DNA of 64,000 bases from Chitinivorax tropicus (GTDB taxonomy: Bacteria > Pseudomonadota > Gammaproteobacteria > Burkholderiales > SCOH01): contig NZ_JACHHY010000017.1 of assembly GCF_014202905.1 (NCBI RefSeq), positions 1 through 64,000 of the forward strand, in the 5' to 3' direction. The notes under the pieces were generated by a model. That model was not told the origin of the DNA and searched no databases. It was given only the letters and a program-made list of their open reading frames with translations. The stretch's first letter is position 1, and each line of letters opens with the position of its first letter. The position numbers and the translations under genes were made by a program. Positions 8,700-18,636 of the stretch are shown here, one piece after another.

Positions 8700-10799
8700 T
8701 TACCAGGTGGGATTGGTGCGAATCAGCTCCGTTGCGGCTTCGGCATCCAGCGGGCGGGCAAAGTAATAGCCCTGGGCAAGATCACAATTCAGCTCGCGCA
8801 ACACTTCGAGGTGCTCAGCCGTTTCAACGCATTCGGCAATGACATTCATCCCCAGGTTGTGCGCCAACATGACGATGATCCGGACAATTTCCTTGCCCTC
8901 GATCTCTTCTGTGATCCTGCTGACAAAGGAACCATCTATCTTCAAGGTATCGCAAGGGAAGCGGTGCAGATAAGACAGCGATGAATAACCTGTACCAAAA
9001 TCATCCATCAGCACCTTGATGTTCTTCTCACGCAACCGCGTCAACATCAGCCTGGCAGATTCAGGATTCTCCATCAGCATGGTTTCGGTGATTTCCAGCT
9101 TCAGGTGAGAGGCAGACAAACCAGTCTCCCCAATCACCCCTTCAATCTCCTCCACCAGATCCGGCTGGCTGAATTGCTTGCCGGACAAATTGACACTGAC
9201 CGGAATCAGCTGATGACCTGGGAAGGTACGCTGCCAAGTCACCATTTGGATGCAGGCCATTTCCAGCACCTGCTTACCGATTTCGACAATCAGCCCCAGC
9301 TCTTCGGCCAGCGGAATGAATTCATTGGGCGAAACCAGCATACCGGAAGCCTTGGGCCACCGGATCAATGCCTCGAAGCTGGCCAGCCGGCCTGTCTTGA
9401 GGTCAACGATCGGCTGATAGAACACCTTGAATTCACGCCGCTCGACCGCACGCCGCAACTCATGCTCCAGTTGCAAGGTTGTGACGGCGCTGTCATGCAT
9501 GGTGGCATCAAATACCTCCATTTTCTTCTTGCCGCGCTTTCTGGCCCGATGCATAGCTGTATCAGCATCACGCAGCATATCCTCCGGGCTGATATACCCT
9601 CCGCTGCTGAACGTCACCCCGATACTGCAACCAGGGAAGAACTCATGCCCGCCCAAGCCCAATGGCCGACCCAACACGCTTTGCAATATTTCGGCAAAAC
9701 GTGTGGCCTCTGCCGGGTCGCGCACATCGTCCATCAGTACTGCAAATTCATCCCCACCAAACCTTGCGGCTGCATCACCAGGCCGCAATACCGAGCGGAT
9801 TCGGGAGGCGATCTCGATCAGGAACTGGTCACCGATCCGATGTCCAAAACTGTCATTCACGTAGCGGAAACGTTCCATGTTCAGGAACAGCACGGCAGAC
9901 AGATACGCGTCATTACGCTGGCGGTGCTCTAATGAAAAGGCGAGCAGGTCGCTGAATAGCGCTCGATTGGGCAGGCCGGTCAAGCCGTCGTGGAATGCGT
10001 CATGCAGCAATTGCTCCTCTGCCCGCTTCCGCTCGGTGATATCCGTCTGCGAGCCCGCCATCCGATAGGCGCGGCCATATTCATCTCGCACAGCCAAGCC
10101 ACGGGTCAACATCCAGCGATAGCCAGATGTCTTATGCAACATGCGGTGTTCAATTTCGAAATGTGGTGTCAGGCCTTTCAAATGGCTGATGAGTTTGGTG
10201 CGAAACGACTGCCGCTCGGCAGGGTGCAATCGACTCTGCCATTCATCGACCGACTCCCCGATTTCGGGGTCTTCATAACCGAGCATGTGTTTCCACCGCG
10301 ACGAGAAATACATGGAGTCATCGACTACATTCCAGTCCCACAGGCCATCATTGGCGCCAGCCATGGCCAATTTGTAGCGCTCTTCACTGATCCGCAGCGC
10401 TTCTTCAGCCCGTTTTTTTGCACGCCGAAGCTCAGCCTCTCGCAGCTCACGCTCCACCACACTGGATAATCGAGGCAGATTGGTCTTGAGGACAAAATCG
10501 CTGACCCCCATTTTCATCAGCGCCACCGCAGACTCTTCGCCAATGGTACCGGTGACCACGATGAACGGGCAGTCCAGACCAGCCTCTGTGAACAAGGTCA
10601 GCGCAGCCGGACAGCTGAACCGTGGCATGGTGTAATCAGACATGACCAGATCCCACTGGTCGGCCAATGCCTGCAGCATTGCATCGGGCGTATCGACCCT
10701 GCGATGGGTGACCTGATATCCGCCACGCTTCAGTTGCAACAACATCAATAACGCATCGTCTTCCGAGTCTTCGACGACCAGCACCCGCAATTCGGACAC
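8700..10799 (-). CDS. REC-PAS-GGDEF-EAL cyclic di-GMP signalling protein
   Basis: 699 residues: receiver domain (~1-125, phosphoacceptor in DLVMSDYTMP), PAS with PAC (~145-260), GGDEF (~275-430) and EAL (~440-690). The EAL site looks complete: EALIRW, VNLSGKQ, EITE, DDFGTGYSSL, LKIDGSF, AECVE and QGYYFARPL, so phosphodiesterase activity is likely. The GGDEF signature itself (RFGGDEFAVL) is intact, but the metal-binding Asp of the usual LxLDxDxFK motif is replaced (LFLNMERFRYVND), so cyclase activity may be lost. Starts with GTG one base after the stop of the upstream response regulator, suggesting translational coupling and a shared phosphorelay input. Cytoplasmic; no membrane segments. Confidence 0.9.
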   Translation of the reverse strand: MSELRVLVVEDSEDDALLMLLQLKRGGYQVTHRRVDTPDAMLQALADQWDLVMSDYTMPRFSCPAALTLFTEAGLDCPFIVVTGTIGEESAVALMKMGVSDFVLKTNLPRLSSVVERELREAELRRAKKRAEEALRISEERYKLAMAGANDGLWDWNVVDDSMYFSSRWKHMLGYEDPEIGESVDEWQSRLHPAERQSFRTKLISHLKGLTPHFEIEHRMLHKTSGYRWMLTRGLAVRDEYGRAYRMAGSQTDITERKRAEEQLLHDAFHDGLTGLPNRALFSDLLAFSLEHRQRNDAYLSAVLFLNMERFRYVNDSFGHRIGDQFLIEIASRIRSVLRPGDAAARFGGDEFAVLMDDVRDPAEATRFAEILQSVLGRPLGLGGHEFFPGCSIGVTFSSGGYISPEDMLRDADTAMHRARKRGKKKMEVFDATMHDSAVTTLQLEHELRRAVERREFKVFYQPIVDLKTGRLASFEALIRWPKASGMLVSPNEFIPLAEELGLIVEIGKQVLEMACIQMVTWQRTFPGHQLIPVSVNLSGKQFSQPDLVEEIEGVIGETGLSASHLKLEITETMLMENPESARLMLTRLREKNIKVLMDDFGTGYSSLSYLHRFPCDTLKIDGSFVSRITEEIEGKEIVRIIVMLAHNLGMNVIAECVETAEHLEVLRELNCDLAQGYYFARPLDAEAATELIRTNPTW

Positions 10800-10800
10800 G

Positions 10801-11247
10801 CTATCTCCCTACAACTGGCAACGATTCGTTCAATACCAGCCAGTACAGGCCAACCTGGCGAACGGCATCAATGAATTGATTGAAATCAACTGGTTTACGG
10901 ATGTAGCTGTTGGCGCCCAACGAATAGCACTTCAACAAGTCATCCTCTTCTTTTGAGGTGGTCAACACCACGACCGGGATCAGTTGGGTACGCGCATCTT
11001 CTCGCAATGCCTTGAGGACACCCAGGCCATCCAGCTTGGGCAATTTGAGATCCAGCAGAATCAAGGCTGGGTGCACCGACTCGGTACGGTCGGCATGAGC
11101 ACCTGTACCAAACAGATAGTCCAACGCCTCCACCCCATCGCGGGCCACGACGATCTCATTGCTGATATTGTTCTTCTTGAAAGCGCGCAATGCCAGCATC
11201 TCATCGTCTGGATTGTCTTCGACCAGCAAAATGACTTGGTTTCGCAT
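10801..11247 (-). CDS. Stand-alone response regulator (Rcp-like REC protein)
   Basis: 148 residues, a single receiver domain of the slightly long type used with phytochrome and hybrid kinases: acidic pocket LLVEDNPDDE, phosphoacceptor Asp in LILLDLKLPKLDG, Thr in VVVLTTS, Lys in SYIRKPVDF. There is no output domain, so it probably relays or buffers phosphate. The start at 11247 has AAGGCGGA about eight bases upstream; an upstream in-frame start at 11322 adds residues with no family counterpart. It precedes, and is nearly fused to, the GGDEF-EAL gene. The matching histidine kinase is not in the window. Confidence 0.85.
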   Translation of the reverse strand: MRNQVILLVEDNPDDEMLALRAFKKNNISNEIVVARDGVEALDYLFGTGAHADRTESVHPALILLDLKLPKLDGLGVLKALREDARTQLIPVVVLTTSKEEDDLLKCYSLGANSYIRKPVDFNQFIDAVRQVGLYWLVLNESLPVVGR

Positions 11248-11672
11248 CAGGATTCCGCCTTGAATAACGTTCTGCCCCTGATTAGTTAATAGCTGACTTC
11301 CCTGCACTCCGCCAGCCTCCATTGATCCGATATGAGTCTATCCTGTCGCGTCGCCCAATAAAGACCGGGCGCGCCATGTGCATTTCATTTCAGCCGTTGA
11401 GCTGGCAGCTTGATACGCATGCAAGCCGGCGGCAAGGTGATACTCGACGCGCCTGTTCCCCATCGTCGTAACAGCAAACGCGCAGATCATCACCACACAA
11501 CACAGACATCGGGCCGTGCAGGCACCCAATCAGCCCCACCAGGTGGAGCAGTCACCCGGCATGGCCGACCAAGGCGCTGTCGGCACGAGCCCTTGCCCGG
11601 CATCGCTGCATTTGTGCCGCTGCCACAAACCAGCGGCACAACACACCTACCGAATGATGGGCCAGGTGATGA
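11248..11672. other. 425-base gap without a supported gene
   Basis: Lies upstream of the response regulator and downstream of pepN. Short ORFs on both strands here have no recognisable content. The only clear structure is the hairpin at 11612-11641. The response regulator promoter is presumably between 11248 and ~11450 but I see no convincing -35/-10 pair. Confidence 0.5.
11612..11641 (-). terminator. Strong hairpin downstream of pepN
   Basis: Perfect 11-base arms TTGTGCCGCTG / CAGCGGCACAA around an 8-base loop, 31 bases past the pepN stop. No T-run follows on the minus strand, but position and stability suggest a transcription end or RNA-stabilising stem. Confidence 0.5.
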
Positions 11673-14315
11673 TCAGGCAAGAGCCTTGCTGACGATTTCG
11701 TAGACGTCTTTCGACAAACCATCCGTCTCGACCATGCGGGTGAGTTCCGCTTTCATCAGCGCCTGACGTGCACCATCAAAGCGCTTCCAACGATTGAACG
11801 CCCCTGACATCCGCGCTGCGATTTGCGGATTCAGCTTGTCCAACGCCAGCACCTGATCAGCGAAGAAGCGATAACCCGCCCCTGACTTGTCGTGGAAACA
11901 AACTTGGTTCGAGGCAAATGCACCCAGCAGTGAGCGCACCTTGTTCGGATTCTTGAGCGTGAACGCCGGATGGCTCAACAACTGCTGCACGCGGGACAAG
12001 GTGTCGGGCAGGGTGGACGATGCCTGCAAGGTCAACCATTTATCCACCACCAGCGCCTCGCCTTGCCAGCGCTCATAGAAGGCCGATAGCGTCGGCTCAC
12101 GCTGTGGGCAGGCGATATGCGTCAATACCGACAACGCGCCCATGGTATCGGTCATGTTATTGGCGGAATTGGCCTGGGCCACGCACAGTTCGCGCATCTC
12201 GTGCTCATCAAGTTGCAGCAAGTAGGTCAGGCAGAGGTTTTTCAGCGCACGTTGGCTGATTGCCTTCTGCTCGAAACGATACTCGCCTTTCACATCGTTG
12301 GCGCGGAACACCTTCAGCCAGTCATCGCGCAAAGCCAAGGCCAGTTGAGTGCGGACGAAGTCACGTACCATGTGGATGGCATCGGGATCGACCACCGCCA
12401 TCTGGTCGCCGATGTAGCTTTCTGCGGGCAGGGTCAACGCCAGGGCGATCAATGATTTGTCTAGTGTCTCACTCAGCAGGGTCACGCGGAACGCCTCGAT
12501 GACCGAGGTCGGAACGGCCAACTCACGCCCTGCCTGATGATCTGCCACCAGGCGCAGGATCAAACGCAATGTCAGTGTCTGGCTGGCTTCCCAGCGGTTG
12601 AAATCATCACCGTCATGCGCCATCAGGAAAGTCAATTCATCATCATGCCACTCGTAATCGAGCTTCACCGGCGCTGAGAACCCACGGAACAGCGACGGCA
12701 CAGGTTTGGCGGGCACATTGACGAACACAAATCGTTGTTCTGACTCGGTAAAGCGCAACACACGCGAGGTGCCGGCAGCCTGGGTCTCCCCTTCCAACTG
12801 CAGTGGCAGCTCGTGGCCTTGTGGGCTCAACAACCCCATGGCCACGGGGATGAGGAACGGCTGCTTTTCCTGCATGTCCGGAGTGGCCGGGCAGCTTTGC
12901 TTCAAAGTCAACGTGTAGGTATGGGCCTGCTCATCATAGGTGCCGATGGCTTTGACGATCGGCGTGCCGGCTTGGCTGTACCAATATTTGAATTGGGTCA
13001 GGTCGGTCTCATTGGCATCTGCCATGGCGGCCAGGAAGTCGTCCGTGGTCACCGCCTGGCCATCGTGGCGGCGGAAGTACAGGTCCATTCCCTTGCGGAA
13101 TCCCGCAGCACCCAGCAGGGTATGGTACATGCGCACCACTTCAGAGCCTTTTTCATACACGGTCACCGTGTAGAAATTGTTGATTTCGATATAGGAAGCT
13201 GGGCGCACAGGGTGGGCCATCGGGCCCGCGTCCTCGGGAAACTGCAGGGTACGCAACGTGCGGACCTGGTCGATACGCTCCACGGCATGGCTGCCCATGT
13301 CACCAGAGAACATCTGATCACGGAAGACGGTCAGGCCTTCTTTCAATGACAGTTGAAACCAGTCACGGCAGGTGACACGATTGCCCGTCCAGTTGTGGAA
13401 ATATTCATGGGCAATCACTGCCTCGATACCAGCGTAATCGATGTCAGTCGCAGTATCTGGCTTGGCCAGCACGTACTTGGTATTGAAGATGTTGAGGCCC
13501 TTGTTCTCCATGGCGCCCATATTGAAATCACCGACCGCAACGATCATATAGCTATCAAGATCGTATTCCAGGCCGTAGACCTCCTCATCCCACTTCATGG
13601 ATTTCTTCACCGACACCATCGCATGGTGACATTTATCGACATTGCCCGGCTCGACATAGATTTCCAGTTTGACATCTTTGCCAGACTGGGTCTTGAAATG
13701 GTCTTCCAATTTGACCAGCTTGCCTGCAACCAGCGCAAACAGGTAGCTGGGCTTGCGAAAAGGGTCTACCCATTTCACCCAGTGGCGCTGTTTGTCGACA
13801 TTGCCATGTCCAACCAGGTTGCCATTGGAGAGCAACACTGGAAAACGTTGCTTGTCTGCGGTGATGGTGGTGGTATAACGCGCCATGACATCTGGGCGGT
13901 CAAGGAAATAGGTGATACGGCGGAAGCCCTCTGCCTCACATTGGGTGAACAGATTGTGATTGGATTCATACAGCCCCGACAACGCGGTATTCAGTCGTGG
14001 CTGAATATGAGTCACTACCTCCAAAATACAGCTGGATGGCAAAGCGGCCAGCGTCAGCGTGTTTCCCTCGATCAGATAGCGCGAGGCATCCAATACCTCG
14101 CCGTCCAACTTGAGCTGAACCAGGGTCAGCTCTTCACCATCCAGCACCAGCGGGGCATCAGCATGGGGGTGTGCGTCATTGCGATTCAGCACCATGCGCG
14201 AATGCACTTCGGTGTGGTCATCGTATACGTCGAATTTCAGATCGACCCGGTCGATCAAAAACGGCGGCGGCGTGTAATCCTTCAGGTAGATCGTTTGTGG
14301 GGCATCGTTTTGCAT
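11673..14315 (-). CDS. pepN: Aminopeptidase N (M1 family)
   Basis: 880 residues, close to the E. coli PepN length of 870. Contains the substrate-anchoring GAMEN at 267-271 and the zinc site HEYFH at 303-307 with the downstream glutamate in LKEGLT. It removes N-terminal residues from peptides in the cytoplasm. The start at 14315 (MQNDAPQTIYLKDYTPP) has AGGA eight bases upstream and fits the family N-terminus; a longer start at 14369 would nearly run into the preceding M61 gene. Second of two adjacent metallopeptidases on the same strand, 58 bases after the M61 gene, so perhaps co-transcribed. No oddities seen. Confidence 0.95.
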   Translation of the reverse strand: MQNDAPQTIYLKDYTPPPFLIDRVDLKFDVYDDHTEVHSRMVLNRNDAHPHADAPLVLDGEELTLVQLKLDGEVLDASRYLIEGNTLTLAALPSSCILEVVTHIQPRLNTALSGLYESNHNLFTQCEAEGFRRITYFLDRPDVMARYTTTITADKQRFPVLLSNGNLVGHGNVDKQRHWVKWVDPFRKPSYLFALVAGKLVKLEDHFKTQSGKDVKLEIYVEPGNVDKCHHAMVSVKKSMKWDEEVYGLEYDLDSYMIVAVGDFNMGAMENKGLNIFNTKYVLAKPDTATDIDYAGIEAVIAHEYFHNWTGNRVTCRDWFQLSLKEGLTVFRDQMFSGDMGSHAVERIDQVRTLRTLQFPEDAGPMAHPVRPASYIEINNFYTVTVYEKGSEVVRMYHTLLGAAGFRKGMDLYFRRHDGQAVTTDDFLAAMADANETDLTQFKYWYSQAGTPIVKAIGTYDEQAHTYTLTLKQSCPATPDMQEKQPFLIPVAMGLLSPQGHELPLQLEGETQAAGTSRVLRFTESEQRFVFVNVPAKPVPSLFRGFSAPVKLDYEWHDDELTFLMAHDGDDFNRWEASQTLTLRLILRLVADHQAGRELAVPTSVIEAFRVTLLSETLDKSLIALALTLPAESYIGDQMAVVDPDAIHMVRDFVRTQLALALRDDWLKVFRANDVKGEYRFEQKAISQRALKNLCLTYLLQLDEHEMRELCVAQANSANNMTDTMGALSVLTHIACPQREPTLSAFYERWQGEALVVDKWLTLQASSTLPDTLSRVQQLLSHPAFTLKNPNKVRSLLGAFASNQVCFHDKSGAGYRFFADQVLALDKLNPQIAARMSGAFNRWKRFDGARQALMKAELTRMVETDGLSKDVYEIVSKALA

Positions 14316-14373
14316 GTTCTCAATCCTGCTTTCGTTCTTCGGCGGCTGGTCAGCCGCCTGCTCTCTCATTTAT

Positions 14374-16200
14374 TCAGTTTGTACGCCCACTCAGCCAGGC
14401 GTGACGCGCAGCCAGCTGGGCTTTGCCTGGTTTGTCATCCAATTGCAGGACGCAGGTGTCCGGTGCCGGAGCGCGTAATTTGACGGTGAAACTCATCAAT
14501 TCATCACGACGGAAGGCGTGGATCGTCACTTTGTCACCAACTTGGCGGCGTTCGATCAGGGCATCCAGATTGCCAGACACCTTCAGGCCCTCCACGGCCA
14601 CGATCAGGTCGCCTGCGGATAGTCCTGCCGCTTGCGCCGCGCCATCGTCCAGCACATGCGTCAGCTTGGCAAACCCTTGTTCGGTGCTTGACCGGGCGCC
14701 CAGTACCGGGCGCTTCGCCAAGGTCTCGTCTGACTTGGTGCTGGGACTGCCACCTTTGTCACCACCAGACTCGGCGGCACGCATTGTCATCTGGACACCG
14801 AATTTCTTCAGGAGTGCCGGCAATGGCAAATCGCCTGTCGATCGCAGCGCATGATCAAAGAATGGCTTCAGATCCAGCCCGGTGATCTCGCAGGCCACAT
14901 GCTCCCATTCTGCCTCACCGATGCCTTCGCCACGGGTCAGGTACAGCTGCCACAATGCCCGCATCACATCATCCAGCGATTTCTGGCCCGATGATTTGTC
15001 GCGGATGGTCAAGTCCAGCGCCAGGGCCATCATCGACCCTTTCGTGTAATAACTGACCAAGCTGTTCGGTGAATTTTCATCCTGACGGTAGTATTTCACC
15101 CACGCATCAAAGCTGGACTCCTCCAGATTCTGCTTAAGGCGCCCGGCCCCACGCATCACGCCGGTAACCGTCTTGGCCACCAATTCAAGATACTGGGCTT
15201 CGGTGATCACACCGGCTCGCAACAGCACCAGATCATCGTAATAGGAGGTTACTCCTTCCATGGCCCACAGCAGGCGGGTATAGCCTTCCTGAGCCAGGTT
15301 GTAGGGGGCGAAAACCTGCGGTTTGATGCGCTTGACGTTCCAGCTATGGAAGTATTCGTGGCTGACCAAACCCAGAAACTGCCGATAGCCCGCAGATTGG
15401 CCATCATCTCCCGCGATCGGCATGTCTGCCCGCGCAGCCATCAGCGCAGTGGATGCACGATGCTCCAGGCCGCCATAGCCATCGCCGGTCAACATGGTCA
15501 TGAAGACATAACGATCAAATGGCGCGGGCTCACCAAACAGCTTGATCTGATACTCGCAAATCTTTTTGATGTCTTTGGCCAAGCGTTTCATATCGGCATC
15601 GTGACGACCCGACAGCACGAAATCGTGTGGCACCCCGCAGGCCTTGAAACTGACCAAGGTGAAATCGCTGATCTCGACCGGGTGGTCGATCAACTCATCG
15701 TAATCTGCCGCCTCATAGGTGCCAAAGCCATAACGCTTGGCCCCCTGGGGGCGCAATGCCGTCGCCACGCGCCAGCTCTTATACGCCTTGCCCTCGGGTG
15801 GCACGATCTCTACCTCGCAGGGGGTATGCTCCTGCCCTTCAACGCACAGGAACACACTGGTGCCATTGAAGAATGCGCGGGTCTGATCGAAATAGGCTCC
15901 ACGTACCGACAGATCAAAGGCATACACCTCATATGTGACTGTCAGCACCCCTTTGGTCGGGGCCACCAGCCAGGTGTGCTTGTCGAGCTTGGTCAAAGGG
16001 ACCGGCTTGCCATTGACGCTGGCGTCGATCCGGACAATGTGGCGTGCAAATTCACGGATCAGGTAACTACCGGGAATCCAGGCTGGCAACGAAAGTCGTT
16101 GCCCGCTTTTACTGGGCTCGGGAATGGTCTGCGTGATGTGGAACAGATGCGCTTCTGGATTGGCGCACTCAATGCGGTAGCGAATCGGGGATGTTTTCAT
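14374..16200 (-). CDS. M61 family peptidase with PDZ domain
   Basis: 608 residues. The N-terminal beta domain is followed by the gluzincin motif HEYFHSWNVKRIKP (zinc ligands in HEYFH, 281-285), the signature of M61 glycyl-aminopeptidase-like enzymes. A PDZ domain sits near the C-terminus (AQAAGLSAGDLIVAVEGLKVSG). A Gly/Ser/Lys-rich insert at about residues 480-510 separates the catalytic part from the PDZ. No signal peptide is visible, so it is probably cytoplasmic. M61 enzymes release N-terminal Gly or Ala from peptides, which would complement PepN just downstream. The physiological substrate is unknown. Confidence 0.9.
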   Translation of the reverse strand: MKTSPIRYRIECANPEAHLFHITQTIPEPSKSGQRLSLPAWIPGSYLIREFARHIVRIDASVNGKPVPLTKLDKHTWLVAPTKGVLTVTYEVYAFDLSVRGAYFDQTRAFFNGTSVFLCVEGQEHTPCEVEIVPPEGKAYKSWRVATALRPQGAKRYGFGTYEAADYDELIDHPVEISDFTLVSFKACGVPHDFVLSGRHDADMKRLAKDIKKICEYQIKLFGEPAPFDRYVFMTMLTGDGYGGLEHRASTALMAARADMPIAGDDGQSAGYRQFLGLVSHEYFHSWNVKRIKPQVFAPYNLAQEGYTRLLWAMEGVTSYYDDLVLLRAGVITEAQYLELVAKTVTGVMRGAGRLKQNLEESSFDAWVKYYRQDENSPNSLVSYYTKGSMMALALDLTIRDKSSGQKSLDDVMRALWQLYLTRGEGIGEAEWEHVACEITGLDLKPFFDHALRSTGDLPLPALLKKFGVQMTMRAAESGGDKGGSPSTKSDETLAKRPVLGARSSTEQGFAKLTHVLDDGAAQAAGLSAGDLIVAVEGLKVSGNLDALIERRQVGDKVTIHAFRRDELMSFTVKLRAPAPDTCVLQLDDKPGKAQLAARHAWLSGRTN

Positions 16201-16364
16201 GCGTGTATCGGGCCGCCCACTCGTGGCGAGTTGCCGGGTGGATTTAGGGTAAAACGTCTAGTTTAACTCAGAAATGCTTGTGTGCTACGTCCCAGCTACC
16301 TAGCGGCTACTACACCAACCAACAACATCTTGTTTTTAAAAATATGAATGGAATCAAGCAAGCA

Positions 16365-16389
16365 AAATGGGGGTGGTCCCCCCCCATTT
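16365..16389 (-). terminator. Rho-independent terminator of the pgi-pncC unit
   Basis: Nine-base arms (AAATGGGGG / CCCCCATTT on the plus strand) around a 7-base loop, ~19 bases after the pncC stop. On the minus strand the stem runs into a short T-tract (CATTTTGC). One of the few stems here with some U-tract. Confidence 0.6.
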
Positions 16390-16407
16390 CCTCGACATGG
16401 CCGATGC

Positions 16408-16893
16408 TCACAGCAACTCCATCAGCCCTCGCAATGCGGCCTCCACCGCAGCCCGTCGCACCGCCTGCCGATCCCCGTCAAATCGATGGACATTGGCCAC
16501 GGCAGGCAGGCCTTTCCGCTGCCAGGCCAGCCACACTGTTCCGACAGGCTTTTCCGGCGTGCCGCCATCTGGCCCGGCAATGCCACTCACTGCCACCGCC
16601 AGATCCGCCTGTGCGCCATCCAATGCGCCAGCTACCATTGCCTGTACAGTTTCAGCACTGACTGCGCCGTGACTGGACAACACCGCCTCGGGCACGCCCA
16701 GCAGCTGTGTTTTGGCCCGATTGCTATAGGTGATGAATCCCCGGTCGAACCAGGCCGAGCTGCCCGGCACCGCCGTCAGCACTTCTCCGATCCAGCCTCC
16801 GGTGCAGGATTCGGCTGTCACCAGCCACAGCCCCTGCTCACGCAAGCGGGCACCCAGCACCGCTGCCAACTCATACAGTGCGTTATCGACCAT
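16408..16893 (-). CDS. pncC: Nicotinamide-nucleotide amidase (CinA C-terminal family)
   Basis: 161 residues, the stand-alone CinA C-terminal domain. [21 protein letters not shown] carries the catalytic serine region and [19 protein letters not shown] is the second family block. PncC deamidates nicotinamide mononucleotide to nicotinate mononucleotide in NAD recycling. ATG 16893 overlaps the pgi end by 11 bases, indicating co-translation with pgi; a TTG two codons earlier is possible. The CinA N-terminal domain is absent, as usual in proteobacterial PncC. Confidence 0.92.
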   Translation of the reverse strand: MVDNALYELAAVLGARLREQGLWLVTAESCTGGWIGEVLTAVPGSSAWFDRGFITYSNRAKTQLLGVPEAVLSSHGAVSAETVQAMVAGALDGAQADLAVAVSGIAGPDGGTPEKPVGTVWLAWQRKGLPAVANVHRFDGDRQAVRRAAVEAALRGLMELL

Positions 16894-18541
16894 GCCCAAG
16901 ACGCCGATAGCGAGCGATCAAACCTCGGGTCGATGCATCGTGCTCATGAGTATCCACCTCGTCCGCCAGCTGTGGAATGATGCGCTGCGCCAGCTGTTTG
17001 CCATACTCCACGCCCCATTGATCAAATGAGTTCAGCCCCCAGATCACACCCTGCACGAATACCTTGTGCTCATACATGGCAATCAGGCTGCCCAAGGCAT
17101 GCGGTGTCATCTTGTCCAACATGATGGTGTTGGAGGGCTGATTGCCCGGAAACACCTTGTGTGGCAACAATTGTGCCAATGCCTCACCTGACAGCCCTTG
17201 TGCGGCCAGCTCCTGGCGCGCTTCCTGCTCGGACTTGCCACGCATCAGGGCCTGCGTCTGCGCCAGGCAATTGGCAATCAGGATGTCATGGTGGTTGCCC
17301 AGGGGGTATAACGTCTTCATCGGCACGATGAAATCCGCCGGGATCAGCCGCGTCCCTTGATGCAGCAATTGGAAAAACGCATGCTGGCAGTTCACACCCG
17401 CCTCTCCCCAGATGACCGGACCAGTGTCGAAATCCAGCGTGAAGCCGTCACGTGTCACACGTTTGCCATTCGACTCCATATCCAGCTGTTGCAGATGGGC
17501 GGGCAGCCTCGCCAGGCTTTGATCATATGGAATCACCGCATGGGTATGCGCGCCAAAGCAGGTGTTGTACCAGATCCCCAATAAGGCCAGCAGCACTGGG
17601 ATGTTGCGCTCGAATGGCTGCGAGAAGAAATGCTGATCCATCTCATGAGCGCCAGCCAACATGGCTTCGAAATGATCCATGCCGATCTGGATAGCCACCG
17701 TCAAGCCGACCGCCGACCACAGGGAATAACGCCCGCCAACCCAATCCCAGAATTCGAACATGTGCGCCGGATCGATACCAAACGCAGTCACTGCCTGGGT
17801 ATTGGTAGAAACGGCCACGAAATGCCTGGCCACCGCCGCCTCACTGCCCAGCCGACGCACCAACCAACTGCGGGCAGACGTGGCATTCAGCAGGGTTTCC
17901 GGTGTGGTGAATGATTTTGAGGTCACCACGAACAGAGTGGTGGCGGGGTCAAGTTTGACCAGGGTTTCAGACAAATGACCACCATCGACATTGGAGACGA
18001 AGTGGGTGCGAATCCCGACCGAGCCATATGGACGCAACGCCCGCGCCACCAACATCGGCCCCAGGTCCGAGCCACCGATGCCGATATTGACGATATCGGT
18101 GATGCGCTGGCCCGTGAAACCCAGCCATTCACCTTGCCGGACACTTTCCGAAAAGCGTCGCATTTTTTGCAGCACTTCGCGCACCGCAGGCATGACATCC
18201 TGGCCATCGACCAGGACCGGCTCATTGCCACGATTGCGCAAAGCAGTGTGCAGCACAGCCCGATTCTCGCTGACATTGATGTGATCTCCGCGACGCATGC
18301 GCAGCATCCAGTCAGCCAGATCAACACTTTCAGCCAGCTCAGTCAGCAGCCTGAGCGTATCCTCCGTGATCCGGTTTTTCGAGTAATCCAGAAAGATCGG
18401 GCCGCACTCCAGCGAAAACCGCTCGAATCGGCCAGGGTCTGCATCGAACAGATCACGCATGTGAATACGCGCCATCTGCTGTTGGTGCCGCCATAACGCG
18501 AGCCAAGCTCTCGCTTGCGGCGATTTGAATAAGTCTTTCAT
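16883..18541 (-). CDS. pgi: Glucose-6-phosphate isomerase
   Basis: 552 residues (E. coli 549). Family blocks [36 protein letters not shown] and the C-terminal [13 protein letters not shown] are all present. It interconverts glucose 6-phosphate and fructose 6-phosphate in the cytoplasm. The start at 18541 ([13 protein letters not shown]) gives the standard length; an upstream in-frame start at 18589 adds unrelated residues. An eight-base-pair hairpin lies ~22 bases upstream of the ATG, inside the leader. Overlaps pncC, so the two form one unit ending at the terminator near 16370. Confidence 0.95.
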   Translation of the reverse strand: MKDLFKSPQARAWLALWRHQQQMARIHMRDLFDADPGRFERFSLECGPIFLDYSKNRITEDTLRLLTELAESVDLADWMLRMRRGDHINVSENRAVLHTALRNRGNEPVLVDGQDVMPAVREVLQKMRRFSESVRQGEWLGFTGQRITDIVNIGIGGSDLGPMLVARALRPYGSVGIRTHFVSNVDGGHLSETLVKLDPATTLFVVTSKSFTTPETLLNATSARSWLVRRLGSEAAVARHFVAVSTNTQAVTAFGIDPAHMFEFWDWVGGRYSLWSAVGLTVAIQIGMDHFEAMLAGAHEMDQHFFSQPFERNIPVLLALLGIWYNTCFGAHTHAVIPYDQSLARLPAHLQQLDMESNGKRVTRDGFTLDFDTGPVIWGEAGVNCQHAFFQLLHQGTRLIPADFIVPMKTLYPLGNHHDILIANCLAQTQALMRGKSEQEARQELAAQGLSGEALAQLLPHKVFPGNQPSNTIMLDKMTPHALGSLIAMYEHKVFVQGVIWGLNSFDQWGVEYGKQLAQRIIPQLADEVDTHEHDASTRGLIARYRRLGHGR

Positions 18542-18563
18542 AGTTCCCAGAGTATTTTTCTTG

Positions 18564-18585
18564 CCAGCAGGTCTTGGCCTGCTGG
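18564..18585 (-). promoter_or_regulatory. Leader hairpin immediately before pgi
   Basis: CCAGCAGG / CCTGCTGG, perfect 8-base arms with a 6-base loop, ~22 bases upstream of the pgi ATG. It could insulate or modulate pgi translation, or be a second terminator of orn. Confidence 0.4.
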
Positions 18586-18601
18586 TCATTTATTGATGGC
18601 T

Positions 18602-18623
18602 CAAGGCGGGGTGCCCCGCCTTG
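18602..18623 (-). terminator. Hairpin downstream of orn
   Basis: CAAGGCGGGG / CCCCGCCTTG, 10-base arms with a very short loop, 14 bases after the orn stop. No T-run, but very stable; probable transcription end of orn. Confidence 0.5.
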
Positions 18624-18636
18624 CTGGTACGACGGA

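Noticed and set aside
13353-14483. 376-codon plus-strand ORF
   Set aside because: Antisense shadow of pepN and the M61 gene, whose catalytic motifs are intact.
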